Shown here in pieces: positions 23,808 to 35,681 of a stretch of DNA of 64,000 nucleotides. The notes beneath the pieces are model-generated. The model made no database searches and was not told the DNA's origin. It was given only the letters and a program-made list of their open reading frames with translations. A program made the position numbers and the translations under genes. Location of the stretch: contig NZ_NGFO01000014.1 in the NCBI RefSeq assembly GCF_002149015.1, positions 1 to 64,000 on the forward strand, in the 5' to 3' direction. Position 1 is the stretch's first letter, and every line of letters starts with the position of its first letter. The DNA comes from Gordonia lacunae (GTDB taxonomy: Bacteria > Actinomycetota > Actinomycetes > Mycobacteriales > Mycobacteriaceae).

Positions 23808-25610
23808 TTACTTCAGCTCGAGCAGCACCGTGCCCTGAGTGACCGCAGCGCCGGCCTCGATGGTCAGGCCGGTGACGACGCCGTCCTTGTGGGCGGTGAC
23901 CGGGTTCTCCATCTTCATGGCCTCGAGCACGACGACCAGATCGCCGGCAGCGACTTCCTGGCCCTCTTGGACAGCGACCTTCACGACGGTGCCCTGCATC
24001 GGAGCGGCCACGGCGTCGCCGGAAACGGCTGCGCCGCCTGCCTTCTTGCGCGAGCGTGCCTTCGGCTTCTTGCGGACGACGCCGTTGGCCGATCCGCCAC
24101 CGCCACCGAGCGCGAGATCGCCGGGCAGCGACACCTCGACGCGACGGCCGCCGACCTCGACGACGACGTTCTGCCGGGGTGCGGCCTCGTCCTCGTCGAT
24201 GGGCTCGCCGCCGGTGTACGGCTCGATCGGGTTCTCCCAATCGGTCTCGATCCATTTGGTATAGATGTCGAACTTCTCGCCGTCGCCGATGAAGGCGGGG
24301 TTGGAGACGATGTGCCGATGGAACGGGATGACCGTCGCCAGGCCCTCGACCTGGAACTCGGCGAGCGCGCGCCGGGACCGCTCGAGAGCCTGCTCGCGGG
24401 TTTCGCCGGTGACGATCAGCTTCGCCAGCATCGAGTCGAACTGTCCGCCGATGACGTCGCCCTCCACGACACCGGAGTCGACGCGGACGCCGGGGCCGGT
24501 CGGCTCCTTGTAGACCGAGATCGGCCCGGGGGCGGGCAGGAAGTTACGGCCGGCGTCCTCGCCGTTGATCCGGAACTCGAACGAGTGGCCGCGCGGGGTC
24601 GGGTCCTCGGTGAACTCCAGCTTCTCGCCGTTGGCGATGCGGAACTGCTGACGCACGAGGTCGATGCCCGCGGTCTCCTCGGTGACCGGATGCTCGACCT
24701 GCAGGCGGGTGTTGACCTCGAGGAACGAGACCAGGCCGTCGCTGCCGACCAGGAACTCGACGGTGCCGGCGCCGTAGTAACCGGCCTCGCGGCAGATGGC
24801 CTTGGCGGACTCGTGGATCTTGGTGCGCTGCTCGGTGGTGAGGAACGGCGCGGGGGCCTCCTCGACCAGCTTCTGGAAACGACGCTGCAGCGAGCAGTCG
24901 CGGGTGCCGGCGACGATCACGTTGCCGTGCTGATCGGCGATGACCTGGGCCTCCACGTGGCGGGCCTTGTCGAGGTAGCGCTCGACGAAGCACTCGCCGC
25001 GACCGAACGCGGCGACGGCCTCGCGGGTGGCCGACTCGAACAGGTGCGGGATCTCCTCGATGGTGTACGCGACCTTCATGCCGCGCCCGCCGCCGCCGAA
25101 CGCCGCCTTGATGGCGACCGGCACGCCGTGCTCCTCGGCGAAGGCGACGACCTCGTCGGCGTTCTTCACCGGGTCCTTGGTGCCGGGGGCCATCGGGGCG
25201 TCGGCCTTCAGCGCGATGTGGCGTGCGGTGACCTTGTCGCCGAGGTCGCGGATCGACTGCGGTGACGGACCGATCCAGATGAGTCCGGCGTCGATGACGG
25301 CCTGCGCGAAGTCGCCGTTCTCCGACAGGAAGCCATAGCCGGGGTGGATCGCGTCCGCACCGGACTTCTGCGCCGCGTCGAGGATCTTGTCGAAGACCAG
25401 GTATGACTCCGCCGAGGTCTGCCCGCCCAGTGCGAAGGCCTCGTCGGCGAGCTTGACGAACTGCGCGTTCGCGTCGGGCTCGGCGTAGACGGCGACGCTC
25501 GCGATGCCTGCATCCCGGGCGGCGCGGATCACGCGGACAGCGATCTCGCCGCGGTTGGCGATGAGGACCTTGCTGATTGCGGACGGGGTGTTCGCAGAGG
25601 TACTGGGCAC
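23808..25610 (-). CDS. accA3: Acyl-CoA carboxylase alpha subunit: biotin carboxylase + BCCP
   Basis: 600 residues: biotin carboxylase N, ATP-grasp and C domains (about 13-460; glycine-rich [25 protein letters not shown]) followed by a linker and a biotinyl domain with EAMKMEN, biotin-carrying Lys566. It carboxylates its own biotin and serves several AccD beta subunits in making malonyl-, methylmalonyl- and long-chain acyl-CoA for fatty and mycolic acid synthesis. accD5, accE and the biotin ligase lie 5-8 kb away in the conserved accA3-sseA-maf-accE-accD5-birA block. Confidence 0.95.
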   Translation of the reverse strand: MPSTSANTPSAISKVLIANRGEIAVRVIRAARDAGIASVAVYAEPDANAQFVKLADEAFALGGQTSAESYLVFDKILDAAQKSGADAIHPGYGFLSENGDFAQAVIDAGLIWIGPSPQSIRDLGDKVTARHIALKADAPMAPGTKDPVKNADEVVAFAEEHGVPVAIKAAFGGGGRGMKVAYTIEEIPHLFESATREAVAAFGRGECFVERYLDKARHVEAQVIADQHGNVIVAGTRDCSLQRRFQKLVEEAPAPFLTTEQRTKIHESAKAICREAGYYGAGTVEFLVGSDGLVSFLEVNTRLQVEHPVTEETAGIDLVRQQFRIANGEKLEFTEDPTPRGHSFEFRINGEDAGRNFLPAPGPISVYKEPTGPGVRVDSGVVEGDVIGGQFDSMLAKLIVTGETREQALERSRRALAEFQVEGLATVIPFHRHIVSNPAFIGDGEKFDIYTKWIETDWENPIEPYTGGEPIDEDEAAPRQNVVVEVGGRRVEVSLPGDLALGGGGGSANGVVRKKPKARSRKKAGGAAVSGDAVAAPMQGTVVKVAVQEGQEVAAGDLVVVLEAMKMENPVTAHKDGVVTGLTIEAGAAVTQGTVLLELK

Positions 25611-25737
25611 TTGTTCTCCTGGGCCTTACTCGTACTCGGGTGCTCACGACGCGGTAGCGCACGCGACACGGTTGTCGGACGTCGGTCAAGTCTGGTGGTA
25701 CGCCGTCACCGGCCGGGATGGGGACGGCGAGGGCGAT

Positions 25738-25809
25738 GCGACACCTTCGAGGTGCAGGTGTCGCGACCTTCCGGGCAATACCCTAGCCCACCGAGCAATC
25801 GTTCGGTGG
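25738..25809. promoter_or_regulatory. Two hairpins between the acyltransferase gene and accA3
   Basis: GCGACACC (25738-25745) pairs perfectly with GGTGTCGC (25757-25764), and CCACCGA (25788-25794) with TCGGTGG (25803-25809). Both genes run leftward. The second hairpin lies 10 bases after the acyltransferase stop and fits a terminator; the first, ~130 bp before accA3, could be a second terminator arm or an operator for accA3. Confidence 0.4.
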
Positions 25810-25818
25810 AGCCCTGGG

Positions 25819-27414
25819 TCACAACGCCGGAGAGAATGTGCTCGCATCACCGAGGCTGCGGATCAGTTCGGCGAAACCGTGCAGGTAGGCGTGGACGGGA
25901 CCAGCGGAAGGATCGATGTCGACTGCGGAATCGCCCTGACCACCGGGCTCGGTGAATGTGACGATTCCCTCATGTTGTGCCTCCAGAAGGTTCCCGGATG
26001 ACGGGTGCGCCGCAGCCTCATGGCCCGACGGGACGCTCCGGGTGGGGACGTCGGTCGCGGAGGATTCGACACCCAGGTCGTACACCGGGGACTCGCGCGG
26101 AAACCGGGCGGAGTACCGCAGACCCGACGGTGTGCGATTGATCCAGATGTACACCTCGTCGGGCGAGTAACTGTGACTCCGGATGACCTTCGCCCGGCCC
26201 GCATCGGCCGCACCGGCGCCCGGGGCATAGCGGGTGTCGATGAACGAGATCACGAAGCGGGGTCCGCCCTCGTGACCGATCAGGTCGGCCACCCGCAGGA
26301 ACGGCAGCGAGGCACCCTGACGGCCGCGCTTGAGCGCGGCGGTCGACCGGGCGACGGTCTGGTCGAACGTGGGGGAGTCGGACATGTCCAGACAGAAGGG
26401 CGCGACCCCCACGAACCAGCCGAGCGACGTCAGCCAGCGGGCATCGTTGCGCGTGTGCCGCGGGAGCACGCAGCGGAACTCCCGATCGCCGGTCAACTCG
26501 TGATGGACCACGGCGAACGCCGCGAGCACCCCGGCCGTCAACGTCCCGCCCGCCTCCGAGCAGATCGCGGTGAACCGGTTGGCCGTCGCGTCATCGGCGA
26601 TGACACCCCACAGCGACTCCTGCGGCTGTGCGGGGGTGTCGGCGGCGGCCGTCGGTGCGGGTGTGGGCGGGTCGGTCGTGTGCAGGCCGGGCATGTCGCC
26701 GTGTCCGGCGGCCAGGAACTCCGACCACACGCCGACGGCGGGGTGGTCCCGGCCGGTCTGGTCGGCGATCCGGCGTTCCTCGGCGCTGAAGTCGACGTAG
26801 CTGCCCACCTCGGGCAGGTTGGCGCCGCGGTGCTCGCGTGCGGCGCGGTACAGCGAGACCAGCTCTTGCTGCGCCATGATGAGCGAGTATCCATCCACCA
26901 GGGAATGGTCTGCGGCGAAGAGCAGGGTGAACGACCGCTCGCGACCGACCGTCGCGAACCGGTACGCCGGCCAGTGCAACGGGGCGGTGGCGCGATCGAA
27001 CGAACCGGCCAGTTGCTCGACGAGTGGGCCGGACTCGGCGTACCAGCCGATCCGGCCCATCTTCAGTTTCACGCTGCCCGGTGCGGTCGTGAGTCGCTGC
27101 AGACCCGAGCCCTTGATCACGACGTGACTCCGCAGGACCTCGTGCCGGTCGATCCACTGGGTCAGCACCGACCGGATGGCCGGGATCGACAGCGGCTCGT
27201 CGAACTCGATGCTCAGCCCGAGCCATGCCTCGCGACCGCCTTCACGACGGTTGCGGATCCGGAATTCGAAGGCGGCGCGGAGATGCTGCTCGTGGTTGTG
27301 TGAGGTCAGCCGGGGGTCGTAGTCCCAGTTGCCCAGCCCGCCCGGCACATACGGAGTCCACTCGACGAGACCGCCGGGTGCGATGGGTTCGTCGCGGATC
27401 TGGATGAACTTCAT
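25819..27414 (-). CDS. Condensation-domain acyltransferase (PapA type)
   Basis: 531 residues of a chloramphenicol-acetyltransferase/condensation fold. The catalytic motif is HSLVDG (HxxxDG) around residues 170-175. A Pro/Ala linker ([16 protein letters not shown]) separates the halves. Stand-alone proteins of this type, such as PapA in mycobacteria, esterify lipids or sugars with acyl chains. No polyketide or peptide synthetase is near, so donor and acceptor are unknown; an envelope glycolipid is a fair guess. It overlaps sufE by four bases and splits the usual sseA-accA3 neighbourhood. Confidence 0.8.
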   Translation of the reverse strand: MKFIQIRDEPIAPGGLVEWTPYVPGGLGNWDYDPRLTSHNHEQHLRAAFEFRIRNRREGGREAWLGLSIEFDEPLSIPAIRSVLTQWIDRHEVLRSHVVIKGSGLQRLTTAPGSVKLKMGRIGWYAESGPLVEQLAGSFDRATAPLHWPAYRFATVGRERSFTLLFAADHSLVDGYSLIMAQQELVSLYRAAREHRGANLPEVGSYVDFSAEERRIADQTGRDHPAVGVWSEFLAAGHGDMPGLHTTDPPTPAPTAAADTPAQPQESLWGVIADDATANRFTAICSEAGGTLTAGVLAAFAVVHHELTGDREFRCVLPRHTRNDARWLTSLGWFVGVAPFCLDMSDSPTFDQTVARSTAALKRGRQGASLPFLRVADLIGHEGGPRFVISFIDTRYAPGAGAADAGRAKVIRSHSYSPDEVYIWINRTPSGLRYSARFPRESPVYDLGVESSATDVPTRSVPSGHEAAAHPSSGNLLEAQHEGIVTFTEPGGQGDSAVDIDPSAGPVHAYLHGFAELIRSLGDASTFSPAL

Positions 27415-27848
27415 GCCCCGGAGAGGTCGGGGACCTGGTTACGCACCTGGGCCTTGATCCGGCCCAGCATCCCCGCCATCCCCCGCAGACGGAGCGGACT
27501 CACCGCGCTCCCGAGTCCGAGGTCGTAATAGAAATCCGATGGCACGTCGAGGATCTCGCGCGCCGACGCGGTGTCGAGTCCCTGGTGCAGGATGGCCGCG
27601 AACCCGCGGGTCGTCGGCGCCTCGCGCGGCGCACTGAAGTGCAACCGCACCGACGCCGGGTCGGCGGCATCCACCGACAGGAACACCGGGGACTGGCACT
27701 CGGGTACCGGTTCCATCGCATCCTGCTCGAGATGCGCAGGCAGATCGGGCAATTCGCCGGCGAACTCGAGCAGGAGCGTGATCTTGTCGGAGTCGCCGAG
27801 CGCACCGAAGTCGTCGACGATCTCGGCCAGGGCTGGGGGCAGACTCAT
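27411..27848 (-). CDS. sufE: SufE-family sulfur acceptor
   Basis: 145 residues with the SufE fold and the sulfur-accepting Cys51 in VPECQSPVF. It would take sulfur from a cysteine desulfurase or, given its position, work with the rhodanese SseA 14 bp upstream. It overlaps the downstream acyltransferase (ATGA), so the three genes form one transcript. SufE-like proteins next to sseA are usual in this order. Confidence 0.85.
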   Translation of the reverse strand: MSLPPALAEIVDDFGALGDSDKITLLLEFAGELPDLPAHLEQDAMEPVPECQSPVFLSVDAADPASVRLHFSAPREAPTTRGFAAILHQGLDTASAREILDVPSDFYYDLGLGSAVSPLRLRGMAGMLGRIKAQVRNQVPDLSGA

Positions 27849-27861
27849 CGTTCGGTCGGGC

Positions 27862-28758
27862 TCACTCGGTGCCGGGGACGGCGCCCGGCTCGTCGCCGAC
27901 GGCGATGGGGACCCGCACGGCGTTGCCCCACTCGGTCCACGAGCCGTCGTAGTTGCGGACCGCGGTGTGGCCGAGCAGGTGCGTCAGGACGAACCAGGTG
28001 TGGCTCGATCGTTCGCCGATGCGGCAGTACGCGATCGTGGGCGTCTGCGGATCGAGATCGGCATAGATCTCGTCGAGCTCGGCGCGACTGCGGAAGCGGC
28101 CGTCGGGCGCCGCGGACTTCGCCCACGGAATCGAGATGGCGGTGGGGATGTGCCCGCCGCGCAACGCGCCCTCCTCCGGGTAATCCGGCATGTGGGTGCG
28201 CTCGCCGGTGTATTCCTGCGGAGAGCGGACATCGACCAGGGGCTCGGTGCCCAGGGCCTCGAGAACCTGCGGTGCGAAGGCGCGGATCTTGGCGTCGTCG
28301 CGCTCGACGACCGGGTAGTCCGACCGCGGGTAGTCCGGGACGTCGAAGGAGGTGTCGCGGTCCTCGGCCATCCAGGCGTCGCGCCCGCCGTCGAGCAGTC
28401 GGACGTCCTCGTGGCCGAACAAGGTGAACACCCACAGCGCGTAGGCAGCCCACCAGTTGCTCTTGTCGCCGTAGATCACGACGGTGTCGTCGCGCTCGAT
28501 TCCCTTGCTGCGCATCAACTCCGCGAACTGCTCGCCGTTGATGTAGTCGCGCGTGACCGGATCGTTGAGATGCAGGTGCCAGTCGATCTTCTGGGCCGTC
28601 GGGATGTGGCCGATGTCGTAGAGCAACACATCCTCGTCGGACTCGATGATCTTGAGTCCCTTGGCGCCGAGATGCGCCGAGAGCCACTGGGTCGTCACCA
28701 GCCGTTCGGGGTGGGCGTATTCGGCGAAAGCCGGATTCGGGTCGGTGTCAACGCTCAC
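27862..28758 (-). CDS. sseA: Thiosulfate/3-mercaptopyruvate sulfurtransferase SseA
   Basis: 298 residues with two rhodanese domains; the active one (second) has Cys245 in the loop CRIGERSSH. It moves sulfane sulfur from thiosulfate or mercaptopyruvate to a thiol. GTG 28758 is chosen because GGAGAG lies upstream and the resulting N-terminus lines up with the ~297-residue M. tuberculosis SseA; the frame is open 14 codons further. It leads the sseA-sufE-acyltransferase transcript, divergent from the metallopeptidase gene. Confidence 0.9.
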   Translation of the reverse strand: MSVDTDPNPAFAEYAHPERLVTTQWLSAHLGAKGLKIIESDEDVLLYDIGHIPTAQKIDWHLHLNDPVTRDYINGEQFAELMRSKGIERDDTVVIYGDKSNWWAAYALWVFTLFGHEDVRLLDGGRDAWMAEDRDTSFDVPDYPRSDYPVVERDDAKIRAFAPQVLEALGTEPLVDVRSPQEYTGERTHMPDYPEEGALRGGHIPTAISIPWAKSAAPDGRFRSRAELDEIYADLDPQTPTIAYCRIGERSSHTWFVLTHLLGHTAVRNYDGSWTEWGNAVRVPIAVGDEPGAVPGTE

Positions 28759-28911
28759 GGTGCTCTCCAGCTCGCTGTTCGGACGTTCCTCGTGGATCAC
28801 GCGCGGACCATCTGCGGTCCCGCTGATAAAGGGTAGGGCATCGGCCGGAGCGTGCTTCGATCAGACGACAAACCGCAGGTGAAACGGGTCATCGCCTGCT
28901 AGGTTCGCCGA

Positions 28912-29916
28912 ATGATCGATCGACGCGGCCCCCTCGCGATGCGGTGGGCGGTCTCCCTGGCCGCCGTGGCGGCACTGGCCGTCGGAAGCGGATGCTCGCT
29001 GATCCCGTCCGACGACTCGGGGCGGGCCCCGGGGACGTCCGCGTCGACGAGCGCCACGCCGAGTCCGACGCCGTCACGCCCGCCGGGTTCCGCGGGCTCG
29101 GATTCGTCTCGGCCGTCCGACGCCGACCCGGCACGCTGCCGCCCCGACGACTGTCCGAAGCTGCCGACACCGACCGCCGAACTCATGACGAGCGGGGTGG
29201 ACCCGGGCAACGTCGACAATGCGGTCCCCGAGTACCTCACGACGCTCCTCGACGACCTCGACCAGACGTGGGGCGGATGGTTCGACCAGCTCGGCTGGGG
29301 CGATCCCGCGCCGGGTCGGGTCCTGATCGGGTCGGGTACCTCCTTCACCACCGAATGCATTGCCGGTGATGAGGATTCGAGCCCCGTGCCGATTCCCTCC
29401 GATGAGGCGAACGCATTCTTCTGTGGTGCGGACACCGAACCGAACGGGCAGGGTGTACCGACCGAGGGCAGCGTCGTACTGCCGGTCGAGACCTTCGCGG
29501 CCATCTGGGACGGCAACGTCTTCGGGGTGCCGTCGCCGATCGTCGGTGACTTCACCGCCGCGATCGTGGTCGCGCACGAGTACGGCCACAACGTCGTGTT
29601 CCGGATGGCCGAGGTCTTCGACATCCCGGACAGCCGGCTCCCGGCAGGCAAGAACAGCGAGCTGATCGCCGACTGCCTGGCCGCGAACTGGGGTGCGACC
29701 GCCTATCAGCGAGATGCGCTCGGCGCCAAGGAGATCCTGCAGGTCGCCGGTCTGCTGCCGATCATCGGCGACACCGGCGGCGCCTCCGGACACGGATCGG
29801 CGCGCGAGCGCGCGGTGGCACTGACGGTCGGACTCACCGGCCCGCAGTTCAACCGTCAGGGACAGCCGGTGGACTGCATCGAGCGGTATTGGCCGGAGTT
29901 CTTCGAGGTGGGGTGA
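28912..29916 (+). CDS. Neutral zinc metallopeptidase, predicted lipoprotein
   Basis: 334 residues. A signal peptide ends in a lipobox (LAVGSGC, Cys28), followed by a Ser/Pro/Thr-rich stalk (~35-75) and a neutral zinc metallopeptidase domain with HEYGH (222-226). The third zinc ligand should be the Glu of SELIADCLA. Several Cys pairs may form disulfides outside the membrane. Substrate unknown. Followed by a repeat unit and the convergent maf gene. Confidence 0.85.
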   Translation: MIDRRGPLAMRWAVSLAAVAALAVGSGCSLIPSDDSGRAPGTSASTSATPSPTPSRPPGSAGSDSSRPSDADPARCRPDDCPKLPTPTAELMTSGVDPGNVDNAVPEYLTTLLDDLDQTWGGWFDQLGWGDPAPGRVLIGSGTSFTTECIAGDEDSSPVPIPSDEANAFFCGADTEPNGQGVPTEGSVVLPVETFAAIWDGNVFGVPSPIVGDFTAAIVVAHEYGHNVVFRMAEVFDIPDSRLPAGKNSELIADCLAANWGATAYQRDALGAKEILQVAGLLPIIGDTGGASGHGSARERAVALTVGLTGPQFNRQGQPVDCIERYWPEFFEVG

Positions 29917-29970
29917 CCCTTCGAGGCTCGTCGCTGACGCTCCTCGCACCTCAGGGAGCGGTGGATCAGC
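29917..29970. repeat. Single diverged copy of the intergenic repeat
   Basis: The stretch starts TGACCCTTCG and contains CCTCAGGGAGCGGTGG, both also found in the array at 23591-23776, with a different middle. It sits just downstream of the metallopeptidase stop, again at a gene end. Confidence 0.6.
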
Positions 29971-30040
29971 AGATCTCTCGGGCTCGGGACCAGGGGCTTT
30001 GCGGTTCTTTCGGATCAGCGAGCAGGGCTCACGGGTGGGG

Positions 30041-30709
30041 TCAGTGACGCCAGAAGTCGGTGACCGACAGGCCGACGTCGCGCAGGAGGGTGCGGACCAG
30101 CGGCAGGCCGATGCCGATGACCGATGACGGGTCGCCCTCGATGCGCTCGACCAGCCAGCCGCCGAGGCCGTCGAGGGTGAAGGCGCCCGCGACCTGTAAC
30201 GGTTCGCCGCTGGCGACGTACCGGTGGATGACATCGTCGTCGGCGTCGGCGAAGTGGATCGTGGTGGAACCTGTCCCGCCGGCGGTGCCGGGACGGTCCA
30301 GCCTGATCAGGTGGTGTCCGGTCAGCAGGTCGGCGCTGCGGCCCCGCATCTCCGACCACTGCGCGACGGCGCGTTCGGCGGTGTGCGGTTTACCCAGGAG
30401 CCGATCGTCCAGGTGGAGCATCGAGTCACAGCCGATGACCACGACCGGGTCACCGGAGCCGGCGAGTTCGGCGATCTCCGGGAGCGCGGCGACGGCCTCG
30501 GCCTTGGCGCGAGCGAGTTCGGCGACGACCACACCGGCCGGCGTGGAGTCGGGAAGCTCCGCGAGCAGTGCGTCCTCGTCGACGTCCGACACGCGCACGA
30601 CCGGCTCGACGCCGGCCGCCCGCAGGATGCGCAGCCGGGCCGGAGAGGCCGAGCCGAGGACGAAGATCGGGCCGGTGGGACCCGGCCCGATCTCGGATGA
30701 ACGTGCCAC
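30041..30709 (-). CDS. maf: Maf-like nucleoside-triphosphate pyrophosphatase
   Basis: 222 residues. The N-terminal LGSASPARLRILRAAG loop and the VIGCDSMLHLDD segment are the Maf phosphate- and metal-binding sites. Maf proteins hydrolyse dTTP/UTP or modified nucleotides and are tied to septum control in some bacteria. GTG 30709 lies two bases past the accE stop, so it is the last gene of accD5-accE-maf. Confidence 0.9.
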   Translation of the reverse strand: MARSSEIGPGPTGPIFVLGSASPARLRILRAAGVEPVVRVSDVDEDALLAELPDSTPAGVVVAELARAKAEAVAALPEIAELAGSGDPVVVIGCDSMLHLDDRLLGKPHTAERAVAQWSEMRGRSADLLTGHHLIRLDRPGTAGGTGSTTIHFADADDDVIHRYVASGEPLQVAGAFTLDGLGGWLVERIEGDPSSVIGIGLPLVRTLLRDVGLSVTDFWRH

Positions 30710-30711
30710 CG

Positions 30712-30930
30712 TCAGTAGCGCAGGTTGGTGAAACTCCCCGGACCGCCCCACTGAGGACGCAACCGGTCGATCGGCCGGCCCCAGTCGTTGCGTGTCGCGG
30801 GCTCGGAGTCGCCGCCGCCCGAACCGGCGCCGGCGAGGACGGTCACCAGCACGGCGAGGTCCTCGTCGGTCGGATTGCCACCCACGACGGTCAGGAACGG
30901 GCGCTCGGACTTCGTCGGGTCTTCGCTCAC
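30712..30930 (-). CDS. accE: Acyl-CoA carboxylase epsilon subunit
   Basis: 72 residues. Near the N-terminus VVGGNPTDEDLAVLVTVL matches the short conserved helix of AccE, and the tail W-GRP-DRLRPQWGGPGS is typical. It strengthens the binding of AccA3 to AccD5. A GTG at 30966 overlapping the accD5 stop (GTGA) would give 84 residues and tighter coupling; neither start has a strong ribosome site. Confidence 0.85.
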   Translation of the reverse strand: MSEDPTKSERPFLTVVGGNPTDEDLAVLVTVLAGAGSGGGDSEPATRNDWGRPIDRLRPQWGGPGSFTNLRY

Positions 30931-30962
30931 GGGATTCTCGCTCTCGGGACTACCGGCGGATG

Positions 30963-32591
<1,629 letters not shown>

Positions 32592-32749
32592 GACTGACGA
32601 TGCTAACTACCCGGGTGTGAGCCACGTCAACCGGATCAACGTGAGATATCCCTCAGGTTTCCGAGCGATCGGTCGGTGGGAAGACCGCCGCCCGTCGAAA
32701 CACTCGGTACCCGACCGTTCCACCGCGACGGACAGTAGGTTCGTTGTCC

Positions 32750-33556
32750 ATGAGTCTCGACGCAGATCTGCTCCGTACCCGTCTCGCCGGCACCCGCTGG
32801 GACCGGATCGAGGTGGTCGAGGCGACCGGCTCGACCAACGCCGACCTGGTGTCGCGTGCCACCACCGAATCCGTCGGGGGTGAATCCATCGGGGGCACCG
32901 TGCGGATCACCACCGACCAGACCGCGGGCCGCGGCCGTCACGCCCGGACGTGGACGGCGCCCGCCGGCACGCAGCTGGCCATGTCGGCCGCGATCGACGT
33001 CGGCGACCACACCGAGGACCTGGGCTGGCTGTCGCTGCTGGCCGGCCTCGCCGCGGTCCAGGGCGTCGAGGACGCGATGGGTGTGCGCCCGACGCTCAAA
33101 TGGCCGAACGACGTCCTGATCGACGGCAAGAAGGTCGCGGGGATTCTCTCCGAGTACACCCGCACCGAGCACGGTCCGAGCGGGCCGGGGGGAGTGGCGG
33201 TGATCGGCACCGGGCTCAACACCACGATGGCGGCGGAACAGCTGCCCGTCCCGACCGCGACCTCACTCGGACTCGCGACCGGGCGCGACGTGCCGCTGAC
33301 CGACCTGGCCGCGTCGTATCTTCGGGCGCTGTCGGACCTGCTCGACCTCTGGCCGCACGACCTCGACGGGCTGGCGGCGCGGTACCGCGACAGCAGCGAC
33401 ACGATCGGTCGCCGCGTGCGGCTGGTCCTGCCCGGCGATCGTGAGCTCGTCGGCACGGCGACCGGTGTCGACCACTCCGGCCGGATCGTCGTCGACGTCG
33501 ACGGTGAGCAGGTGGTGGCCGCCGCGGGCGACGTCACGCACCTGCGGCCGGAGTGA
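32750..33556 (+). CDS. birA: Biotin-[acetyl-CoA carboxylase] ligase BirA
   Basis: 268 residues. The ligase core is complete: ATGSTN (residues ~24-30), biotinyl-AMP loop AGRGRHARTW, and KWPNDVLIDGKKVAGIL. There is no N-terminal helix-turn-helix, so it is an enzyme only and not a repressor. A small C-terminal SH3-like domain is present. ATG 32750 is preferred over TTG 32744. Divergent from accD5, 158 bp apart. Confidence 0.93.
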   Translation: MSLDADLLRTRLAGTRWDRIEVVEATGSTNADLVSRATTESVGGESIGGTVRITTDQTAGRGRHARTWTAPAGTQLAMSAAIDVGDHTEDLGWLSLLAGLAAVQGVEDAMGVRPTLKWPNDVLIDGKKVAGILSEYTRTEHGPSGPGGVAVIGTGLNTTMAAEQLPVPTATSLGLATGRDVPLTDLAASYLRALSDLLDLWPHDLDGLAARYRDSSDTIGRRVRLVLPGDRELVGTATGVDHSGRIVVDVDGEQVVAAAGDVTHLRPE

Positions 33557-33576
33557 CGTCGGCGCGGCTGGCGTGA

Positions 33577-34185
33577 CTAGCGCTGCAGGCTCTTGCCTGC
33601 CATGGCCGGGATGATCGTCAGCGAGGGCAGACCGATCACCAGGTGCACGATCGCGGTCTCGATGCCCACCGAGATCTGGTTGTAGGTCAGGATCGGGATC
33701 AGCACGGCCGCCACGAGCAGCAGCCCGACGATCCACCGGTAGAACTGGTCGGGCGACGGCGTGACCAGATGCAGGACGTACCAGAGGGCACCGGCGGCGA
33801 GGGCGCACAGGAAGCCGACGACCCCGAACCAGAGTTCACTGGCGGCGACCGGGTTCCACACGCCCAGCTTGCCGGACTCGTTCACCTTCTCGACGAACGC
33901 GGAGATGATCCAGGCCACCAGCCAGGCGGCCAGGCCGGTCACCACACCGGTCATCACCACACCGCCGGCGAACGTGACGGGATTGATGTCCGGACCGCGA
34001 CGCGGTTTCGCGGGCCTGCCCTGCTCATACGCGCCCTGGTTGTAGCCGCCCTGGCCCGCATACGGATCGGCCGCGTAGGGATCGCGCTCGTACGGGTCGT
34101 TCTGACTGCTGTAGGCACGTGACTCGGGGGTGTAGCCGGACTCGTAGTGCGCGGTCCGCGGGTCGCGGGGATCCTGGTAGCTCAT
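33577..34185 (-). CDS. DUF6069-like four-helix membrane protein
   Basis: 202 residues: a Tyr/Asp/Gly/Gln-rich cytoplasmic head (~1-65, repeated DPY units) and four membrane helices (from about 70, 115, 145 and 175). Such heads often mediate contacts in septal or polar complexes, but no function is known. GGGAGGAG lies just before ATG 34185. Divergent from the PH-domain gene. Confidence 0.75.
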   Translation of the reverse strand: MSYQDPRDPRTAHYESGYTPESRAYSSQNDPYERDPYAADPYAGQGGYNQGAYEQGRPAKPRRGPDINPVTFAGGVVMTGVVTGLAAWLVAWIISAFVEKVNESGKLGVWNPVAASELWFGVVGFLCALAAGALWYVLHLVTPSPDQFYRWIVGLLLVAAVLIPILTYNQISVGIETAIVHLVIGLPSLTIIPAMAGKSLQR

Positions 34186-34398
34186 GGCGTTCTCCTCCCC
34201 GACCGGTTCTCGAAGCCGATGGTCGGATCTGGTGTCGGTTGGATCTGGTCTCTGGGGCCCTGGCACGCACAGTGCACGCGGACAGCTGGTCGCCGTGGTT
34301 GGCAGTCTACTCAGGCCCCGCCCCGATCCGGACGTCTCCGGGGGGCGCGTTTCCGCGGGTGGGCCCCGGTCGGGCCGGTGCCGTTTATGCTGGGCCGC

Positions 34399-35004
34399 AT
34401 GGCCTATCCGCGGGAGAACCTGGCACCGGGAGAGCGTGTCGTCCTCCATCGACATCCCCACTGGAAGTGCCTGCTGGGACCGTTCCTGCTGTTCGCGATC
34501 GTGACCGCCGCCGCGGGCCTGCTGATCGGTGTCATCACCTCCTCGTCCCTGCGTTCCACACCGCAGACCGTGCTGCTCATCGCGGTCGCGGTGGTGTGGG
34601 CCGCCGGCTTCTGCTGGTACTTCATTCGCCCGCTGTTGGCCTGGAAGACAACCCATTTCGTGCTCACCGATCGGCGGGTGATGTTTCGCAACGGCATCGT
34701 CACCCGATCGGGCATCGACATCCCGATCCGCCGGATCAACACCGTCGAGTTCCGGCACGGCCTCGTCGACCGGATGCTGCGCACCGGCACCCTGGTCATC
34801 GAGTCGGCGTCCGACGAGCCGTTGTCCTTCGACGACATCCCGCAGGTGGAGCGGGTCCACGCGCTGCTCTACCACGAGGTGCTCGACGTCCATGACGACG
34901 AGGATCATCCGTTGGAAGGACGCCGGCGCGACTCCTATGACCAGCCCGTCGCCGGTACCGCCCATCCCGGGGACCGCGCCGACCGCGGGGGCCGGGACCG
35001 ATGA
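34399..35004 (+). CDS. PH-domain membrane protein (bPH2 type)
   Basis: 201 residues: two membrane helices (about 30-50 and 60-80) then a bacterial PH domain (TTHFVLTDRRVMFRNGIVTRSGIDIP, cut here at the family core). It matches M. tuberculosis Rv3278c in sequence and place. The start at 34399 lines up with that protein and has no ribosome site; 34387 is possible. The stop overlaps the response regulator start (ATGA). Confidence 0.85.
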   Translation: MAYPRENLAPGERVVLHRHPHWKCLLGPFLLFAIVTAAAGLLIGVITSSSLRSTPQTVLLIAVAVVWAAGFCWYFIRPLLAWKTTHFVLTDRRVMFRNGIVTRSGIDIPIRRINTVEFRHGLVDRMLRTGTLVIESASDEPLSFDDIPQVERVHALLYHEVLDVHDDEDHPLEGRRRDSYDQPVAGTAHPGDRADRGGRDR

Positions 35005-35675
35005 CCACCGTGCTGCTCGCCGAGGACGACGCCGCGATCGCCGAACCGCTCGCGCGGGCGCTGTCGCGCGAGGGCTACGGCTGCGAGGTCGTCTCCACCG
35101 GCGCCGATGCCCTCGAGAAAGCCCTGGACACGCGCTACGAGCTGCTCATCCTCGATCTCGGGTTGCCGGTGCTCGACGGCCTGGAGGTGTGCCGTCGGGT
35201 GCGGGCCCAGCGGCCCGCGCTCGCCGTGCTCATGCTGACCGCGCGCACCGACGAGGTGGACTTCGTGGTCGGACTCGATGCCGGCGCCGACGACTACGTC
35301 GGCAAACCGTTCCGGCTGGCCGAACTGCTGGCCCGGGTTCGCGCCCTGTTGCGGCGGCGTCAGCCCGGCGACGTCGTGCTCGAGGGCGGTGCCCTGCGAC
35401 TCGACGCGCGCGCTCGCCGGGTCCTGGTCAACGGGCACGACCTCACCCTGGCGAACCGCGAATTCGACCTCCTGCGATTCCTCATGGAACGCGCCGGTGA
35501 GGTGGTGACCAGGGAGGAGATCCTCACCGAGGTGTGGGGATCGGCCGACCTGAGGTCGTCGAAGACCCTCGACATGCACATTTCGTGGTTGCGCCGCAAG
35601 ATCGGCGACGATCGCCACGACCGGCCCCGCCACATCGTGACCGTGCGCGGCGTCGGTTTCCGGTTCGACCCGTAG
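35001..35675 (+). CDS. OmpR/PhoB-type response regulator
   Basis: 224 residues: receiver domain (acidic Glu8/Asp9/Asp10, phospho-Asp52, Lys in VGKPF) and winged-helix DNA-binding domain (about 125-222, with SKTLDMHISWLRRKIG). Partner is the kinase six bases downstream. The signal and targets are unknown; the position next to envelope genes hints at surface control. Confidence 0.9.
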   Translation: MTTVLLAEDDAAIAEPLARALSREGYGCEVVSTGADALEKALDTRYELLILDLGLPVLDGLEVCRRVRAQRPALAVLMLTARTDEVDFVVGLDAGADDYVGKPFRLAELLARVRALLRRRQPGDVVLEGGALRLDARARRVLVNGHDLTLANREFDLLRFLMERAGEVVTREEILTEVWGSADLRSSKTLDMHISWLRRKIGDDRHDRPRHIVTVRGVGFRFDP

Positions 35676-35681
35676 ACGCTC

